DNA from: a virus
Strand: one strand, 5' to 3'
IMG/VR virus record: IMGVR_UViG_3300028925_007187
Location: 1 to 22,049 of that record
Length of the DNA: 22,049 nt
Both the position numbers and the translations under genes were made by a program. The notes beneath the pieces are model-generated. The model ran no database searches. It was not told the DNA's origin and saw nothing but the letters and a program-made list of their open reading frames with translations. Shown one piece after another: positions 13,012 through 21,473 of this stretch (position 1 is the first letter of the stretch; every line of letters starts with the position of its first letter).

Positions 13012-13282
13012 ATCTTGGCAATTCAGAGGCTACGATTGGAGCCAAGATATGCCAGAATGGCTGAAGCCAGAATGCTCAAAACGTGCGGGAAGCGCACACT
13101 TGTGGATACACACGCAGGAAGGTGAGACGGGCGCAGCATCAGGGCAATACATCGCAATCAATATGCGAGGCCACGTCAGCATTCACAACACAAAGCCCGA
13201 CGGCTGGGGCAAAGAAATTATCGCAGGCGCTGCCTTCGCAACCCTTGTCGCAATTGTCGCCATCGCAATGCTCTCCCTTTAA
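13001..13282 (+). CDS. Small tail-anchored membrane protein (93 aa)
   Basis: I chose the ATG at 13001, preceded by GAGGG 8 bases upstream. Longer in-frame starts (12962, 12983) lie inside the previous gene. Residues 1-70 are soluble ('SWQFRGYDWSQDMPEWLKPE', 'SAHLWIHTQEGETGAASGQY'). Residues 72-93 form one membrane span (EIIAGAAFATLVAIVAIAML) ending three residues from the C-terminus, so the protein is tail-anchored with its bulk on the cytoplasmic side if the usual topology holds. It is the last gene before the terminator. A pinholin- or superinfection-exclusion-type role is conceivable, but neither is shown. Confidence 0.75.
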   Translation: MIVKSWQFRGYDWSQDMPEWLKPECSKRAGSAHLWIHTQEGETGAASGQYIAINMRGHVSIHNTKPDGWGKEIIAGAAFATLVAIVAIAMLSL

Positions 13283-13313
13283 TCGATGGCAATTAACGGG
13301 AGTTGACATCAAG

Positions 13314-13336
13314 CCCCGCCAAGGCGGGGTTTTTTT
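13314..13336 (+). terminator. Strong intrinsic terminator
   Basis: CCCCGCC (13314-13320) and GGCGGGG (13323-13329) form a perfect 7-bp GC stem with a two-base AA gap; the innermost pair would open to give a workable loop. Seven T follow (13330-13336). It lies 31 bases after the tail-anchored protein gene and before the terminase genes, so it separates the middle operon from the late packaging block. It shows the late genes need their own promoter or antitermination. Confidence 0.92.
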
Positions 13337-13406
13337 ATCATAAGAACGACAACCCTTTTTTTTAATTTAATTTTGCATTATATAGAAATAACAGGAGGGC
13401 CGCATC

Positions 13407-13856
13407 ATGGCGAAAAAAACAACTGAGAAAAAACCAATGGGCAGGCCACCGTTTAAGGTATCAGATGAAGTGTTGGCAAACGCCACACGGTATATGTCGC
13501 AGGGTCTAAACGTCGATCAGTGCGCCAGAATGCTGGGCATTAGCAAGTCCACATTGATGCTTCATCAATCCAACAATTCGGACTTATCGGACAGCTTAAA
13601 AAGGGGGAGGGTTCAAGGAATTGAGGCCGTGACCAATACGCTGTTCAATAAAGCCGTCGAGGGCGACAACGTCTCAATGCTGTTCTGGCTCAAAAATAGG
13701 GGCGAGGGTGAGTGGGTCGAGAAAGTTGTCACCGACAACACAAACAAAAACACAACGCAATTAGACCTTACGAGGATATCCGATGAACAAATCAGTTCAC
13801 TTGAAGCAGCTTTTGGGCAGCTTGACATTGGAACAGGTGAGAGCGGAGAAATATAA
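13407..13856 (+). CDS. terS: Terminase small subunit
   Basis: A 149-aa protein with the layout of phage terminase small subunits. It has a basic N-terminus (KKTTEKKPMGRPPF), an HTH DNA-recognition part ('MSQGLNVDQCARMLGISKST', about 31-50), a second helical region, and the characteristic 'AVEGDNVSMLFWLKNRGEGE' followed by W (oligomerisation core, about 89-110). It should recognise the packaging start on concatemeric phage DNA and guide the large subunit. A strong ribosome binding site (AGGAGGG) precedes the ATG. It is the first gene after the terminator, so a late promoter is expected in the AT-rich 13337-13395, where I find no clear hexamer pair. Its 3' end overlaps the large-subunit frame by 74 bases. 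Confidence 0.85.
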   Translation: MAKKTTEKKPMGRPPFKVSDEVLANATRYMSQGLNVDQCARMLGISKSTLMLHQSNNSDLSDSLKRGRVQGIEAVTNTLFNKAVEGDNVSMLFWLKNRGEGEWVEKVVTDNTNKNTTQLDLTRISDEQISSLEAAFGQLDIGTGESGEI

Positions 13857-15291
13857 GCGAAGCCTGCATGAGTTTACGAAAGCCGCATGGCCGACGATTG
13901 AACCGGGTGTGCCGTTCAAAGATAATTGGCATCTTCAAGCAGTATCTGAACATCTTCAAGCAGTAAAAGAAGGCGAAATTAAGCGCCTGATCATCAACGT
14001 GCCGCCACGACACATGAAGTCAATCAGCGTGGCCGTGGCGCTGCCTGCTTGGACTTGGGCCACACAACCATCCAAGAAGTTCCTTTATGCGTCTTACGCC
14101 GCCTCCCTGTCGATCAGGGATAGCACCAAGTGCCGAAGGCTGATCGATAGCCCGTGGTACAAGGCGCACTTCGGTGACAAGTTTAAGCTGACCGACGATC
14201 AAAACCAGAAACAAAGATTTGAGAATGATCACACAGGCTATAGGATCGCCACCAGTGTCGGGGGCGCTTTGACTGGGGATGGGGGAGATATCATATGTAT
14301 AGATGACCCTCACAATTCGATAGAAGCAGATAGTTCTAAAGTTAGGGAGGGCGTTCTGGAGTGGTGGGACCAAGCCATGCAGACACGCCTTAACGATCCG
14401 CAGACGGGCGCGTTTGTCATCATCATGCAAAGATTGCACGAACAAGACCTCACGGGCCATATACTCGCAAATGAGCTAGGCAATGAGTGGGATCACCTAT
14501 GCCTGCCTGCCAGATACGAAATCGGCCACCCTACGCAAAACAGATCAAGCCTTGGCTTCACAGACCCCCGCACAGAAGAGGGAGAGCTACTGTGGCCCGA
14601 CAGGATGGATGAGAATACCCTGACCACCCTAGAGCGGTCTCTCGGCTCATACGCAGCCGCAGGGCAGCTACAGCAGCGGCCAAGCCCCAAGGGCGGTGGT
14701 ATCCTCAAGTCAAGCTGGTGGGTGCCGTGGGAGCGCGAAGAGCTACCCGAAGTATCTTATGTAATCCAGTCTTGGGATACAGCCTTTGAAACCAAAGAAA
14801 GCTCCAGCTACAGCGCCAGAACAACGTGGGGCGTGTTTAAACACAATGGTCACGACTGCCTGATTGTGTTGGATATGTGGTACGATAAAGTTAACTATCC
14901 AGAGCTACGCAAGCTGGCGCAGGAGGCATACGATGACTGGGAGCCAGACGCAGTTTTGATAGAGAAGAAGGCCAGCGGAGCAAGCCTTTTGCATGACTTG
15001 AGGCAGGCTGGGGTGCCTGTCTTGGCCTACAGCCCAGATCGTGATAAGGTGGCTCGCGCCCACGCATCGTCGGCACTGCTAGAGGACGGCAGAATTTACT
15101 ACCCGAAACGCAAATGGGCCGAAGATTTGATCTCAATATGTGCCAGTTTTCCAGCGGCAAAAAATGACGATGTCGTTGACACCTGCACCCAAGCGTGGCT
15201 AAGACTGCGTAAGGGCTGGTTCTTAGGCCACTCGGCAGACCCAGACGAAGACGATGAACCAGAGACGCAAAGGATAACTCTCTATGGCTGA
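13783..15291 (+). CDS. terL: Terminase large subunit (packaging ATPase-nuclease)
   Basis: A 502-aa terminase. The ATPase part shows the Walker A-like 'VPPRHMKS' (73-80), 'LYASYAASLSIRD' (101-113), Walker B 'IICIDDPH' (170-177), and a coupling strand 'GAFVIIMQRLHEQD' (209-222). The RNaseH-fold nuclease part shows 'QSWDTAFE' with Asp332, 'VLIEKKASG' with Glu394, and 'KNDDVVDT' with Asp462/463/466. It pumps DNA into the procapsid and cuts concatemers. The ATG at 13783 gives a 74-base overlap with the small subunit. A later TTG or GTG near 13825-13840 is possible, since similarity to known terminases begins about residue 14. A 15-base exact repeat within the gene creates HLQAV twice (50-62). The gene ends inside the portal start (8-base overlap). 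Confidence 0.95.
   Translation: MNKSVHLKQLLGSLTLEQVRAEKYKRSLHEFTKAAWPTIEPGVPFKDNWHLQAVSEHLQAVKEGEIKRLIINVPPRHMKSISVAVALPAWTWATQPSKKFLYASYAASLSIRDSTKCRRLIDSPWYKAHFGDKFKLTDDQNQKQRFENDHTGYRIATSVGGALTGDGGDIICIDDPHNSIEADSSKVREGVLEWWDQAMQTRLNDPQTGAFVIIMQRLHEQDLTGHILANELGNEWDHLCLPARYEIGHPTQNRSSLGFTDPRTEEGELLWPDRMDENTLTTLERSLGSYAAAGQLQQRPSPKGGGILKSSWWVPWEREELPEVSYVIQSWDTAFETKESSSYSARTTWGVFKHNGHDCLIVLDMWYDKVNYPELRKLAQEAYDDWEPDAVLIEKKASGASLLHDLRQAGVPVLAYSPDRDKVARAHASSALLEDGRIYYPKRKWAEDLISICASFPAAKNDDVVDTCTQAWLRLRKGWFLGHSADPDEDDEPETQRITLYG
13930..13965 (+). repeat. Exact 15-base tandem repeat inside terL
   Basis: CATCTTCAAGCAGTA occurs at 13930-13944 and again at 13951-13965, with six bases between (21-base period). 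It encodes HLQAV-SE-HLQAV. The period is seven codons, so the reading frame is kept and the helix gains two turns. This is consistent with a small duplication that was tolerated or with a sequence constraint. Confidence 0.85.
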
Positions 15292-17746
15292 TCCAAATGT
15301 AATCCCGTTTGCCGAGGGCGCACCCGCAGATGACCTGATGGTCGAAACCCTTCCAGACGGTGACGTGCTGATCGGTGATCCAGAGCTAGACGATATCGAT
15401 GAGAGCGACAGCGGCTTTGATGCAAACCTCGCAGAAGAGATCGACGCACGGGAATTATCGGCCAAGGGCGCGGAGCTTGTGTCGTATTACGAAAACGATG
15501 AAGCCGCCAGAGATGAATGGAAGACCCGGTACAAGGCTGGCCTTAAAACTCTAGACCCAGACGGGGGCTTAGATGAAAGCGAAGACGAGAGAGCCACCCG
15601 TGGCCTGTCCATCGTTGTTCACCCCCTGATCGCAGAAGCGGCAACCCAGTTTAATGCCAAGGCCATTGCAGAGCTTTACCCGTCAGGTGGCCCAATCAAG
15701 TCGGTCATCATTGGTCAGCCCGATGAGGAAATCGAAGAGCAGGGCCGCAGGGTCAGAGAATTTATGAACTATCAGATCACAGAGGAAATGCCCGAATACT
15801 TTCCCGATCTGGATCAAATGCTGTTTCACCTACCGCTGGTCGGCCAGACGTTTAAAAAGGTGTGGTGGGACGTAAATCTCGACAGGCAGTGCAGCCAGTT
15901 CGTCAAGGCCGAAGACTTTTGCGTGGCTCCAGATAGCAAAGACCTCTACACATCCCCACGCTACACCCACATCATCAGAATGCCGAAAAACGAATATAAT
16001 CGCTACGTTCAAAACGGCTACTACCTCCAGACAATCGATGACGGCAGCGAAGATATCGATCCAGCCGACAGCGTAATTGGCGAAATCGAGGGAGTTGATG
16101 AGTACGACACCAGCGATGACGTAATCACACTGCTGGAAATGCACCTCTATGATCTGTTCGACGGCATTGATGGCGAGGAAATGGATGAGGACGATCAGGA
16201 CGATAACGCTGTCGCCCTGCCGTATTGCATCACAATCGATTACGACAATCAAAAGATCGTGTCGGTCAGGCGCAATTGGCGCGAGGACGATGAGCTAAAG
16301 AAACGCCGCGACTGGTTTGTGTCGTACAAGTTCCTGCCGGGTTTAGGCTTTTATGGCTTCGGCCTGTATCACATGATCGGTGGTCTGGGTAAGGCCGCGA
16401 CAGGATCGCTCCGCGCCCTGCTCGACAGTGCCGCATTCAGCAATATGCAGGGCGGGTTCAAGCTGCGCGGCCGTGTCACTGGCGGCGATCTGCAAGTATC
16501 CCCCGGTGAATTTGTCGATCTCGACAGCACCGTCGATGACGTGACGAAGGCCATCATGCCCCTGCCGTTTAAGGAGCCGTCAAGTTCGCTGTTTAATCTG
16601 CTGGGCTTTATGGTCGATGCGGGACAACGCTTTGCGTCCACAGCCGATCTAAACGTGGGTGACGTAAATCCCAACGCGCCAGTCGGATCGACGGTGGCCC
16701 TGATTGAGCAGGGATCAAAGGCGTTCAGCGCAATTCACAAGCGCCTGCACTACGCGCAGGGCCAAGAATTTAAAATGCTGGCGGCTCTAAACGCAGAAAA
16801 TCTGCCAGAAGAGTTTACGTTCTCACGGGCTGGCGCAGCCGAAACGATATATGCCGCTGACTTTGATGAGCGCATTGACATCGTGCCTGTATCCGATCCC
16901 AACATATTCAGCACCGCCCAGCGCATCGCGCAGGCGCAGGCCGTTCTGCAAATGGCGCAGGCCGCACCGCAGCTTCACGATATGTACCAAGCGTACAAGC
17001 GCATGTACGAGGCGATCCGCATTCAGAACATCGATGAAATCTTGAAAAAGCCAGAAGAGGCGGTCCAGATGGACCCCATCGATGAAAACATGTCGGTGAT
17101 GTATGGCAAGCCAATCCGCGCCTTTATTGAGCAAGACCATGAGGCGCACATCGCGGTGCATATGCAGTTTCTGCAAGACCCATCTTTGGCAGGCAACCCC
17201 GGCGCTAAGGCCATGCAGCCGATCTTAATTGCCCACATCGCGGAGCATATCGCGCTGCTGTACCGCCTCAGAATGCAGGCAGGCGTGGCAATGGAACTGC
17301 CCCCACTGCCAAACTTCAAAGACCCCGACTTTAAATTTGAGGACGTTGATCCAGAGCAGGATCGCATTATCAGCCAACGGGCCGCAGAAGTGGTTAGGGC
17401 CGCACCCCAGATGAAGCAGATCGAAGCCATCAGGGGCGTTGGTCAGCAGGGCCAAGGTCAGGGCAATCCGTTGGAATACGCGCAGCAATTGGCAAAGCTG
17501 GAGACCGAGGCCCTCACGGCCAGAACGCAGGCGCAAATTGCTGCCGACCAGGCCAAGGCACAGTCCAACATTCAGATCAAGCAGGCAGAGGCCAAGCAGG
17601 ATATGCAGATCGAAATGGCAAAGGCGCAGGCCGACTTGCAGGCGAAGGTTACAAAGCTGGAGGCCGAATTGCAGCTTGAGCGAGAGAAGAACGCCGCGAA
17701 AATTCAAATGGAGGCAATGAAGAATGTACCCCCCGCGATCCTATAA
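15284..17746 (+). CDS. Portal protein (large, podovirus/P22-type)
   Basis: An 820-aa protein placed directly after the large terminase, as portals usually are. Its sequence features fit large podovirus-type portals: 'HPLIAEAATQFNAKAIAELY' followed by 'PSGGPIKSVIIG' (about 110-146), 'LPLVGQTFKKVWWD', 'FVKAEDFCVAPDSKDLYTSP', a basic 'VRRNWREDDELKKRRDW' region, and 'YGFGLYHMIGGLGKAATGSL' in the core. The last 100 residues are a long Gln/Ala/Lys-rich coiled coil (about 725-810), like the barrel of P22-type portals. The N-terminal 60 residues are strongly acidic. It should form the dodecameric ring through which DNA is packaged and ejected. Assignment is by position and motif pattern; no structure was compared. 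Confidence 0.85.
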   Translation: MADPNVIPFAEGAPADDLMVETLPDGDVLIGDPELDDIDESDSGFDANLAEEIDARELSAKGAELVSYYENDEAARDEWKTRYKAGLKTLDPDGGLDESEDERATRGLSIVVHPLIAEAATQFNAKAIAELYPSGGPIKSVIIGQPDEEIEEQGRRVREFMNYQITEEMPEYFPDLDQMLFHLPLVGQTFKKVWWDVNLDRQCSQFVKAEDFCVAPDSKDLYTSPRYTHIIRMPKNEYNRYVQNGYYLQTIDDGSEDIDPADSVIGEIEGVDEYDTSDDVITLLEMHLYDLFDGIDGEEMDEDDQDDNAVALPYCITIDYDNQKIVSVRRNWREDDELKKRRDWFVSYKFLPGLGFYGFGLYHMIGGLGKAATGSLRALLDSAAFSNMQGGFKLRGRVTGGDLQVSPGEFVDLDSTVDDVTKAIMPLPFKEPSSSLFNLLGFMVDAGQRFASTADLNVGDVNPNAPVGSTVALIEQGSKAFSAIHKRLHYAQGQEFKMLAALNAENLPEEFTFSRAGAAETIYAADFDERIDIVPVSDPNIFSTAQRIAQAQAVLQMAQAAPQLHDMYQAYKRMYEAIRIQNIDEILKKPEEAVQMDPIDENMSVMYGKPIRAFIEQDHEAHIAVHMQFLQDPSLAGNPGAKAMQPILIAHIAEHIALLYRLRMQAGVAMELPPLPNFKDPDFKFEDVDPEQDRIISQRAAEVVRAAPQMKQIEAIRGVGQQGQGQGNPLEYAQQLAKLETEALTARTQAQIAADQAKAQSNIQIKQAEAKQDMQIEMAKAQADLQAKVTKLEAELQLEREKNAAKIQMEAMKNVPPAIL

Positions 17747-18005
17747 TTTGCCCCCGATAAATCCTGCGGCCTTCGGCGGTCAGCCGACAGAGCAAGCGCA
17801 GGGTGCGCGGCCCCCGCCTCCCTCCCAAGGTGGGGGTCAGCAGCCCATAGACATGAATAAGTATTTAATTAATAAAGTGGCGGAGATTCGGCGGCGCATG
17901 GGCGCTGGTGACATGGGTGCCTTGACGGCGATATCGGACGCCGCACAGGTTCCAGTACAGCAGCCCCCAACGCAGGGGCCACCCCAACAACAGGAAATGG
18001 CGTGA
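17724..18005 (+). CDS. Pro/Gln-rich hypothetical protein (93 aa)
   Basis: A 93-aa protein whose start overlaps the portal end by 23 bases. It is low-complexity at both ends (GARPPPPSQGGGQQP and VQQPPTQGPPQQQEMA), with a short helical part in the middle (MNKYLINKVAEIRRRMG, then 'DMGALTAISDAA'). Such proteins next to portals may be small scaffolding or decoration proteins. No family is recognised and nothing enzymatic is visible. The overlap with the portal frame and the unbroken frame support a real gene. Confidence 0.6.
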   Translation: MYPPRSYNLPPINPAAFGGQPTEQAQGARPPPPSQGGGQQPIDMNKYLINKVAEIRRRMGAGDMGALTAISDAAQVPVQQPPTQGPPQQQEMA

Positions 18006-18039
18006 TAATTGATGCTAGATATCGGATGGAGTTTTAGAG

Positions 18040-18840
18040 ATGTGCGGTGGATATGGTAACGAAGACAGCAACAAAGATGGTGACGTAAATCTTGCTGATT
18101 TCTTCAGAGACATCACAGACGGCGGTGGTGAGGGTCGATCTGGCGCACGGTTTAGCAGTGGCGACACAGGTGGGCTAGACCAGAACCAAGACAATTACAT
18201 CTCTGAGCAAGAATATATGCGGGGCGAAACGGCATCTAATATCAATGACCGAGAGGGCATCGAAGGTGGTCGTGTCGGCGATGCGTACAATAACTCTAGG
18301 AACTTTGTCAGCAACTTCTCAAATAAATTTGGCGCACTGCCACAGGGATCGATAATAACAGAGGCGGCGTTGGGGTCACAATATGGGACTGATATTAAGA
18401 CCACAGGATTGCCTAATTTCTTGCAGGGCGGTGGCTTTACGGGCGCTGCTATCAGGGGCATTGGAAACGCAATCGGGGGCGCTCAAGATATGGTTATGCA
18501 GCCGATCCAAAAATTTATGCCCCAAAGTAATGAAGATATTGATCCAATAGTTGCAGATGCGGCAGCAGTTAACAGCGCCAGTAGCATTTTTAATCGCGAC
18601 AGGGGCGACATACCAAACGATGTTCTTAGCGCCGCTATAGCAGCAAGATTAAGGCAATACCCACAGCTAAGAAATAGGCCAGCCGCTAATGCTGATGACC
18701 CATATTATCAGGATATGAATAATGTTCCTACAGGTTATGCTGTGAGAGATGATAGTTCGGGCAATGTAACAGTCACTTACAGAAACGGTGTAAAAAAGGT
18801 GTTTACTAAAGCAGAATTTAACAAAAACTTTAAGATATAA
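18040..18840 (+). CDS. Unknown virion-region protein with two EF-hand-like calcium loops
   Basis: A 266-aa protein. Near the N-terminus lie two 12-residue EF-hand-type loops. The first is D9-S-N-K-D-G-D-V-N-L-A-D20, which has the dockerin-like Asp at position 12. The second is D47-Q-N-Q-D-N-Y-I-S-E-Q-E58, with the canonical Glu. Both have the right ligands at positions 1, 3, 5 and 12. The central part is Gly/Asn-rich with 'LQGGGFTGAAIRGIGNAIGG', and the end has a short strand repeat 'DDSSGNVTVTYRNGVKKVFT'. Calcium-stabilised capsid or tail parts are known in phages, so a virion component is plausible. GGATGGAG precedes the ATG. The gene is more AT-rich than the portal. Confidence 0.65.
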   Translation: MCGGYGNEDSNKDGDVNLADFFRDITDGGGEGRSGARFSSGDTGGLDQNQDNYISEQEYMRGETASNINDREGIEGGRVGDAYNNSRNFVSNFSNKFGALPQGSIITEAALGSQYGTDIKTTGLPNFLQGGGFTGAAIRGIGNAIGGAQDMVMQPIQKFMPQSNEDIDPIVADAAAVNSASSIFNRDRGDIPNDVLSAAIAARLRQYPQLRNRPAANADDPYYQDMNNVPTGYAVRDDSSGNVTVTYRNGVKKVFTKAEFNKNFKI

Positions 18841-18855
18841 AAACAGGAGAACGAC

Positions 18856-19470
18856 ATGAACCCCGACCTTGAACTAATTAAGCAATACGCACAGGCCATA
18901 CAAGCAACGGGAATGCTGGAAGAAGACACCGTAAATGGCATTACCGCAATGGTTGAGAAGGCACGGCAGCAATTTAACACCGCTGATGAGCAGGGCATTC
19001 CGCGAGAAACCCTACAACTTTTGCCCGACGATCAACGCGCAGCAATGCAGGAAGTCCTGATGCAAGTGCAACGGTCTTTTAACGCACGGTCTGAAGGCGA
19101 AATGATGAATGCAAGAAGTCAATTGGCGCGGGGTAGAGCGATGCCAGAAGGACTTAACGAGCAAGAACTGAATAATTTTGAAGCGGAAAGGCGAGCAGCA
19201 ATTCAATCTGATAGAATGAGTGTAAAATCTTCTAGAATGAATCAAGATGGTTCAACGGATATAGTTATGAGTGATGGGTCATTAAAACGTGTTCCAACTA
19301 ATTTTGGCGAAATGTCAGAAGGCGAAATATCTCCCGACACCATTTATGAAAATATCGATGGATTGGACATTGCGCGGAGACCTACTGCACCAGCAACATC
19401 GCTACGCCCAAAACCACGCCCAACAAATCTAGGCACAATGGGCCAGACGCGCCCACAACTACGACCATAA
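18856..19470 (+). CDS. Hypothetical protein (204 aa)
   Basis: A 204-aa protein of unknown family. The first 110 residues are charged helix ('LELIKQYAQAIQATGMLEED', 'DDQRAAMQEVLMQVQRSFNA'). A middle stretch has 'DGSTDIVMSDGSLKRVPTNF', a strand-turn pattern. The C-terminus is a disordered Pro/Arg/Thr tail (RPTAPATSLRPKPRPTNLGT). AGGAG lies 8 bases before the ATG. Lying between portal-proximal and small basic genes, it could be a scaffolding or internal virion protein, but the sequence itself does not say. Confidence 0.65.
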   Translation: MNPDLELIKQYAQAIQATGMLEEDTVNGITAMVEKARQQFNTADEQGIPRETLQLLPDDQRAAMQEVLMQVQRSFNARSEGEMMNARSQLARGRAMPEGLNEQELNNFEAERRAAIQSDRMSVKSSRMNQDGSTDIVMSDGSLKRVPTNFGEMSEGEISPDTIYENIDGLDIARRPTAPATSLRPKPRPTNLGTMGQTRPQLRP

Positions 19471-19482
19471 AAGGAGGCCGAC

Positions 19483-19788
19483 ATGGCACAGGTAGAAGTC
19501 GAAAACATGGAAGACAATGCGGCCCTCTTTATGGCAAAGATGGGCTTCCCACATAATGCAGACGGCCTTGATCTGTCCGACGATCAGTTAATTAACTTCC
19601 TGCTGCTGTGCCATCACTCAATGGTTGGAATTGATGGCGAAGATGCCATGTACGAAGACGATTACGCAGACGTTGATGAAGAAATGATGGAAGTGCCAAG
19701 CGGCGGCAAAGACATGAAAATCAAGGTTATGAAACTTGATGGCAGTAATGTCCAAGACATGATGAACAAGCTGCTTGGCGGTCACTAA
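19483..19788 (+). CDS. Acidic hypothetical protein (101 aa)
   Basis: A 101-aa strongly acidic protein, with a strong ribosome binding site (AAAGGAGG) before the ATG. It carries 'EDAMYEDDYADVDEEMMEVP' in its middle, a Cys/His pair in 'LLLCHHSM', and a short basic-hydrophobic strand 'KDMKIKVMKL' near the end. The stop overlaps the start of the 44-aa basic gene (TAATG). An acidic protein coupled to very basic neighbours could be a partner or chaperone for them, which is speculation. Function unknown. Confidence 0.65.
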   Translation: MAQVEVENMEDNAALFMAKMGFPHNADGLDLSDDQLINFLLLCHHSMVGIDGEDAMYEDDYADVDEEMMEVPSGGKDMKIKVMKLDGSNVQDMMNKLLGGH

Positions 19789-19922
19789 TGCCCGTTATGA
19801 AGGTCAAGGGCGGCTACCGCTGGGGCAGCAAGGGCAAGGTCTATGCAACCAAGGCCGAAGCAGCCAAGCAGGGCCGTGCCGCCCACGCCGCTGGATACGG
19901 CAAAAAGAAAAGGGGCAAGTAG
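19788..19922 (+). CDS. Tiny Lys-rich protein (44 aa)
   Basis: A 44-aa frame: MPVMKVKGGYRWGSKGKVYA, then TKAEAAKQGRAAHAAGYGKK and a basic end. The ATG overlaps the preceding stop (TAATG) and its stop abuts the next ATG. The 'GGYRWGSKGKVYATKAEAAK' pattern is one I have seen in small proteins of podovirus-like phages beside portal genes. It could bind DNA or packaged genome ends. Being so short, it is easily missed, but the perfect coupling on both sides supports it. Confidence 0.75.
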   Translation: MPVMKVKGGYRWGSKGKVYATKAEAAKQGRAAHAAGYGKKKRGK

Positions 19923-21473
19923 ATGGCAGGGCCGTTTAATTTAAATGCTTTATTGAGAGCATCGACAGCAACAGGAAATCCCATTGGCGCTCTTGGCCCC
20001 TTGTTCAGTGGCAAAGTACCGGGGGCCAATCCTTCATTCGGGCCGACTGGCCGCATTTCGACCCGTGTTCCAAGAGAAGGAACGCCGAAAACTGGTGGTG
20101 ACCGACCAAAGTCAGAAGTCTATAGTGGTGGCCTTACAATTGGCAGATCAGCTATGGAAGGTCTTGGAAATTCAAAATACGACATATTAGGCAAAAATAT
20201 GGAATTTTTGGCGTCTGGTCGGAAAGCGGAAACAGACCCAAAGAAAAACACATATGAAGATTTGGAGACATATTTTCCCGGCTTTAAAGGCATAAGAGGG
20301 CTACCAGAGGCAGACGCAGCAGATTTTGTTAGCGCAATGCAGCGAGAAAATCTAAACTGGATCATGGATAAACTGCCTGCTGAGTTTCAAGATCGCGCTA
20401 AATATTGGTACGTTGGTGCCAATAGATTTTCTGAAGAGCTTGCAATTAAATACGGTTTACCAAGGCAATCAATGTCTGGCGTATTGGCGGCTCTATCCCC
20501 CCAAATGGATTGGTTTAAAAACGCATCTCTTGGTGAGCGTGTTGTCGATGCCGTAATTAACAACCGTGCATTTCCTTGGTCAGAAGAAATGACCAATGTT
20601 GCGAAGCGATATCCAACATTTGTGGCGACAGAAAAGGGAAGCCCAAATAAAGGAATTTGGGAAAGCATCAAGGGTAAATCGTATCAAGACCTTGAGACCA
20701 TAGAGCAAAAAGCAATGTGGGTTAGAGCGTATGACCAAGCCCACAACCCCAGTACATATCGCGCTCTTACGCCAGAAGGCGACATTGGCGACATAATTGG
20801 GACGAAAGGTAAGAACACTGCTGCGAGTATTGGCTGGGGCAGCTTTGGCGACATTGGAAAGGCCATTAAATCCATTGAAAGCGGTGGTGATTTTAATATC
20901 ATATCTGATGCAATGGGCAACAATCATAAAGTCAGAAACTTCTTTAATAATATTGAAGTTCCATTCTCTGACATGGGCGATGTTACAATCGACACACACG
21001 CCATTGCGGCTGGTATGATGCGGCCATTGGCTGGCACCGACCAGCTAACGACACAAGGGTTGGGCATGGCTGGGGGGGCATCAAAAGGAACGGGAGCAAA
21101 AGGTTTATATGGCTTAACGGCAGATGATTATAGATTTGTTGCAGATCAACGTGGGCTTTTACCAAGAGAAACGCAGTCTATTATTTGGGAGGGCATAAGG
21201 GGTCTTTTCAACAATAAAAGCGTTAATTTAAAAACAAAGGTTAATTCTGTTTGGTCTGCTGTTGATCGTGGAGAACTTACGCCAGATCAAGCGCGTGATT
21301 TCATCGAAGAATATTCTGGAAAATTCAACACTGGCGTGATTGCCCCAAGAACAAACCGATCAATTGCTGGTGGTAATACCACCATGTTTAGTGTGCCGCT
21401 GGCAATAGGTGGCGCTGCGCTAGGCGCATTGCCATCTGAGGATGAACTGCCACCAGAAGAGGACGGTATCTAA
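19923..21473 (+). CDS. Large virion-region protein with HhH-glycosylase-like core (tentative)
   Basis: A 516-aa protein starting right after the previous stop. Its first 110 residues are Gly/Ser/Pro-rich and look flexible. The core (about 130-370) is helical: 'WYVGANRFSEELAIKYGLPR', 'SGVLAALSPQMDWFKNASLG', 'AMGNNHKVRNFFNNI' (330-344) and 'DVTIDTHAIAAG' (353-364). The last two pieces recall the helix-hairpin-helix and the '(A)VDTHV' catalytic-Asp segment of endonuclease III-type DNA glycosylases, with Asp357 at the equivalent place. The C-terminus has a hydrophobic stretch (MFSVPLAIGGAALGAL) and an acidic tail. I have seen similar cores in other phage virion-region proteins of unknown function. 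It may be an ejected internal protein that acts on DNA. The glycosylase link is a hypothesis. Its codon and base use is more AT-rich than the portal. Confidence 0.6.
   Translation: MAGPFNLNALLRASTATGNPIGALGPLFSGKVPGANPSFGPTGRISTRVPREGTPKTGGDRPKSEVYSGGLTIGRSAMEGLGNSKYDILGKNMEFLASGRKAETDPKKNTYEDLETYFPGFKGIRGLPEADAADFVSAMQRENLNWIMDKLPAEFQDRAKYWYVGANRFSEELAIKYGLPRQSMSGVLAALSPQMDWFKNASLGERVVDAVINNRAFPWSEEMTNVAKRYPTFVATEKGSPNKGIWESIKGKSYQDLETIEQKAMWVRAYDQAHNPSTYRALTPEGDIGDIIGTKGKNTAASIGWGSFGDIGKAIKSIESGGDFNIISDAMGNNHKVRNFFNNIEVPFSDMGDVTIDTHAIAAGMMRPLAGTDQLTTQGLGMAGGASKGTGAKGLYGLTADDYRFVADQRGLLPRETQSIIWEGIRGLFNNKSVNLKTKVNSVWSAVDRGELTPDQARDFIEEYSGKFNTGVIAPRTNRSIAGGNTTMFSVPLAIGGAALGALPSEDELPPEEDGI

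Noticed and set aside
13337-13406. A late promoter in the AT-rich stretch before terS (TATATA at 13379-13384).
   Set aside because: The matching -35 position holds only a run of T, so no sigma70-type pair can be supported; a phage-specific signal may exist but cannot be read.
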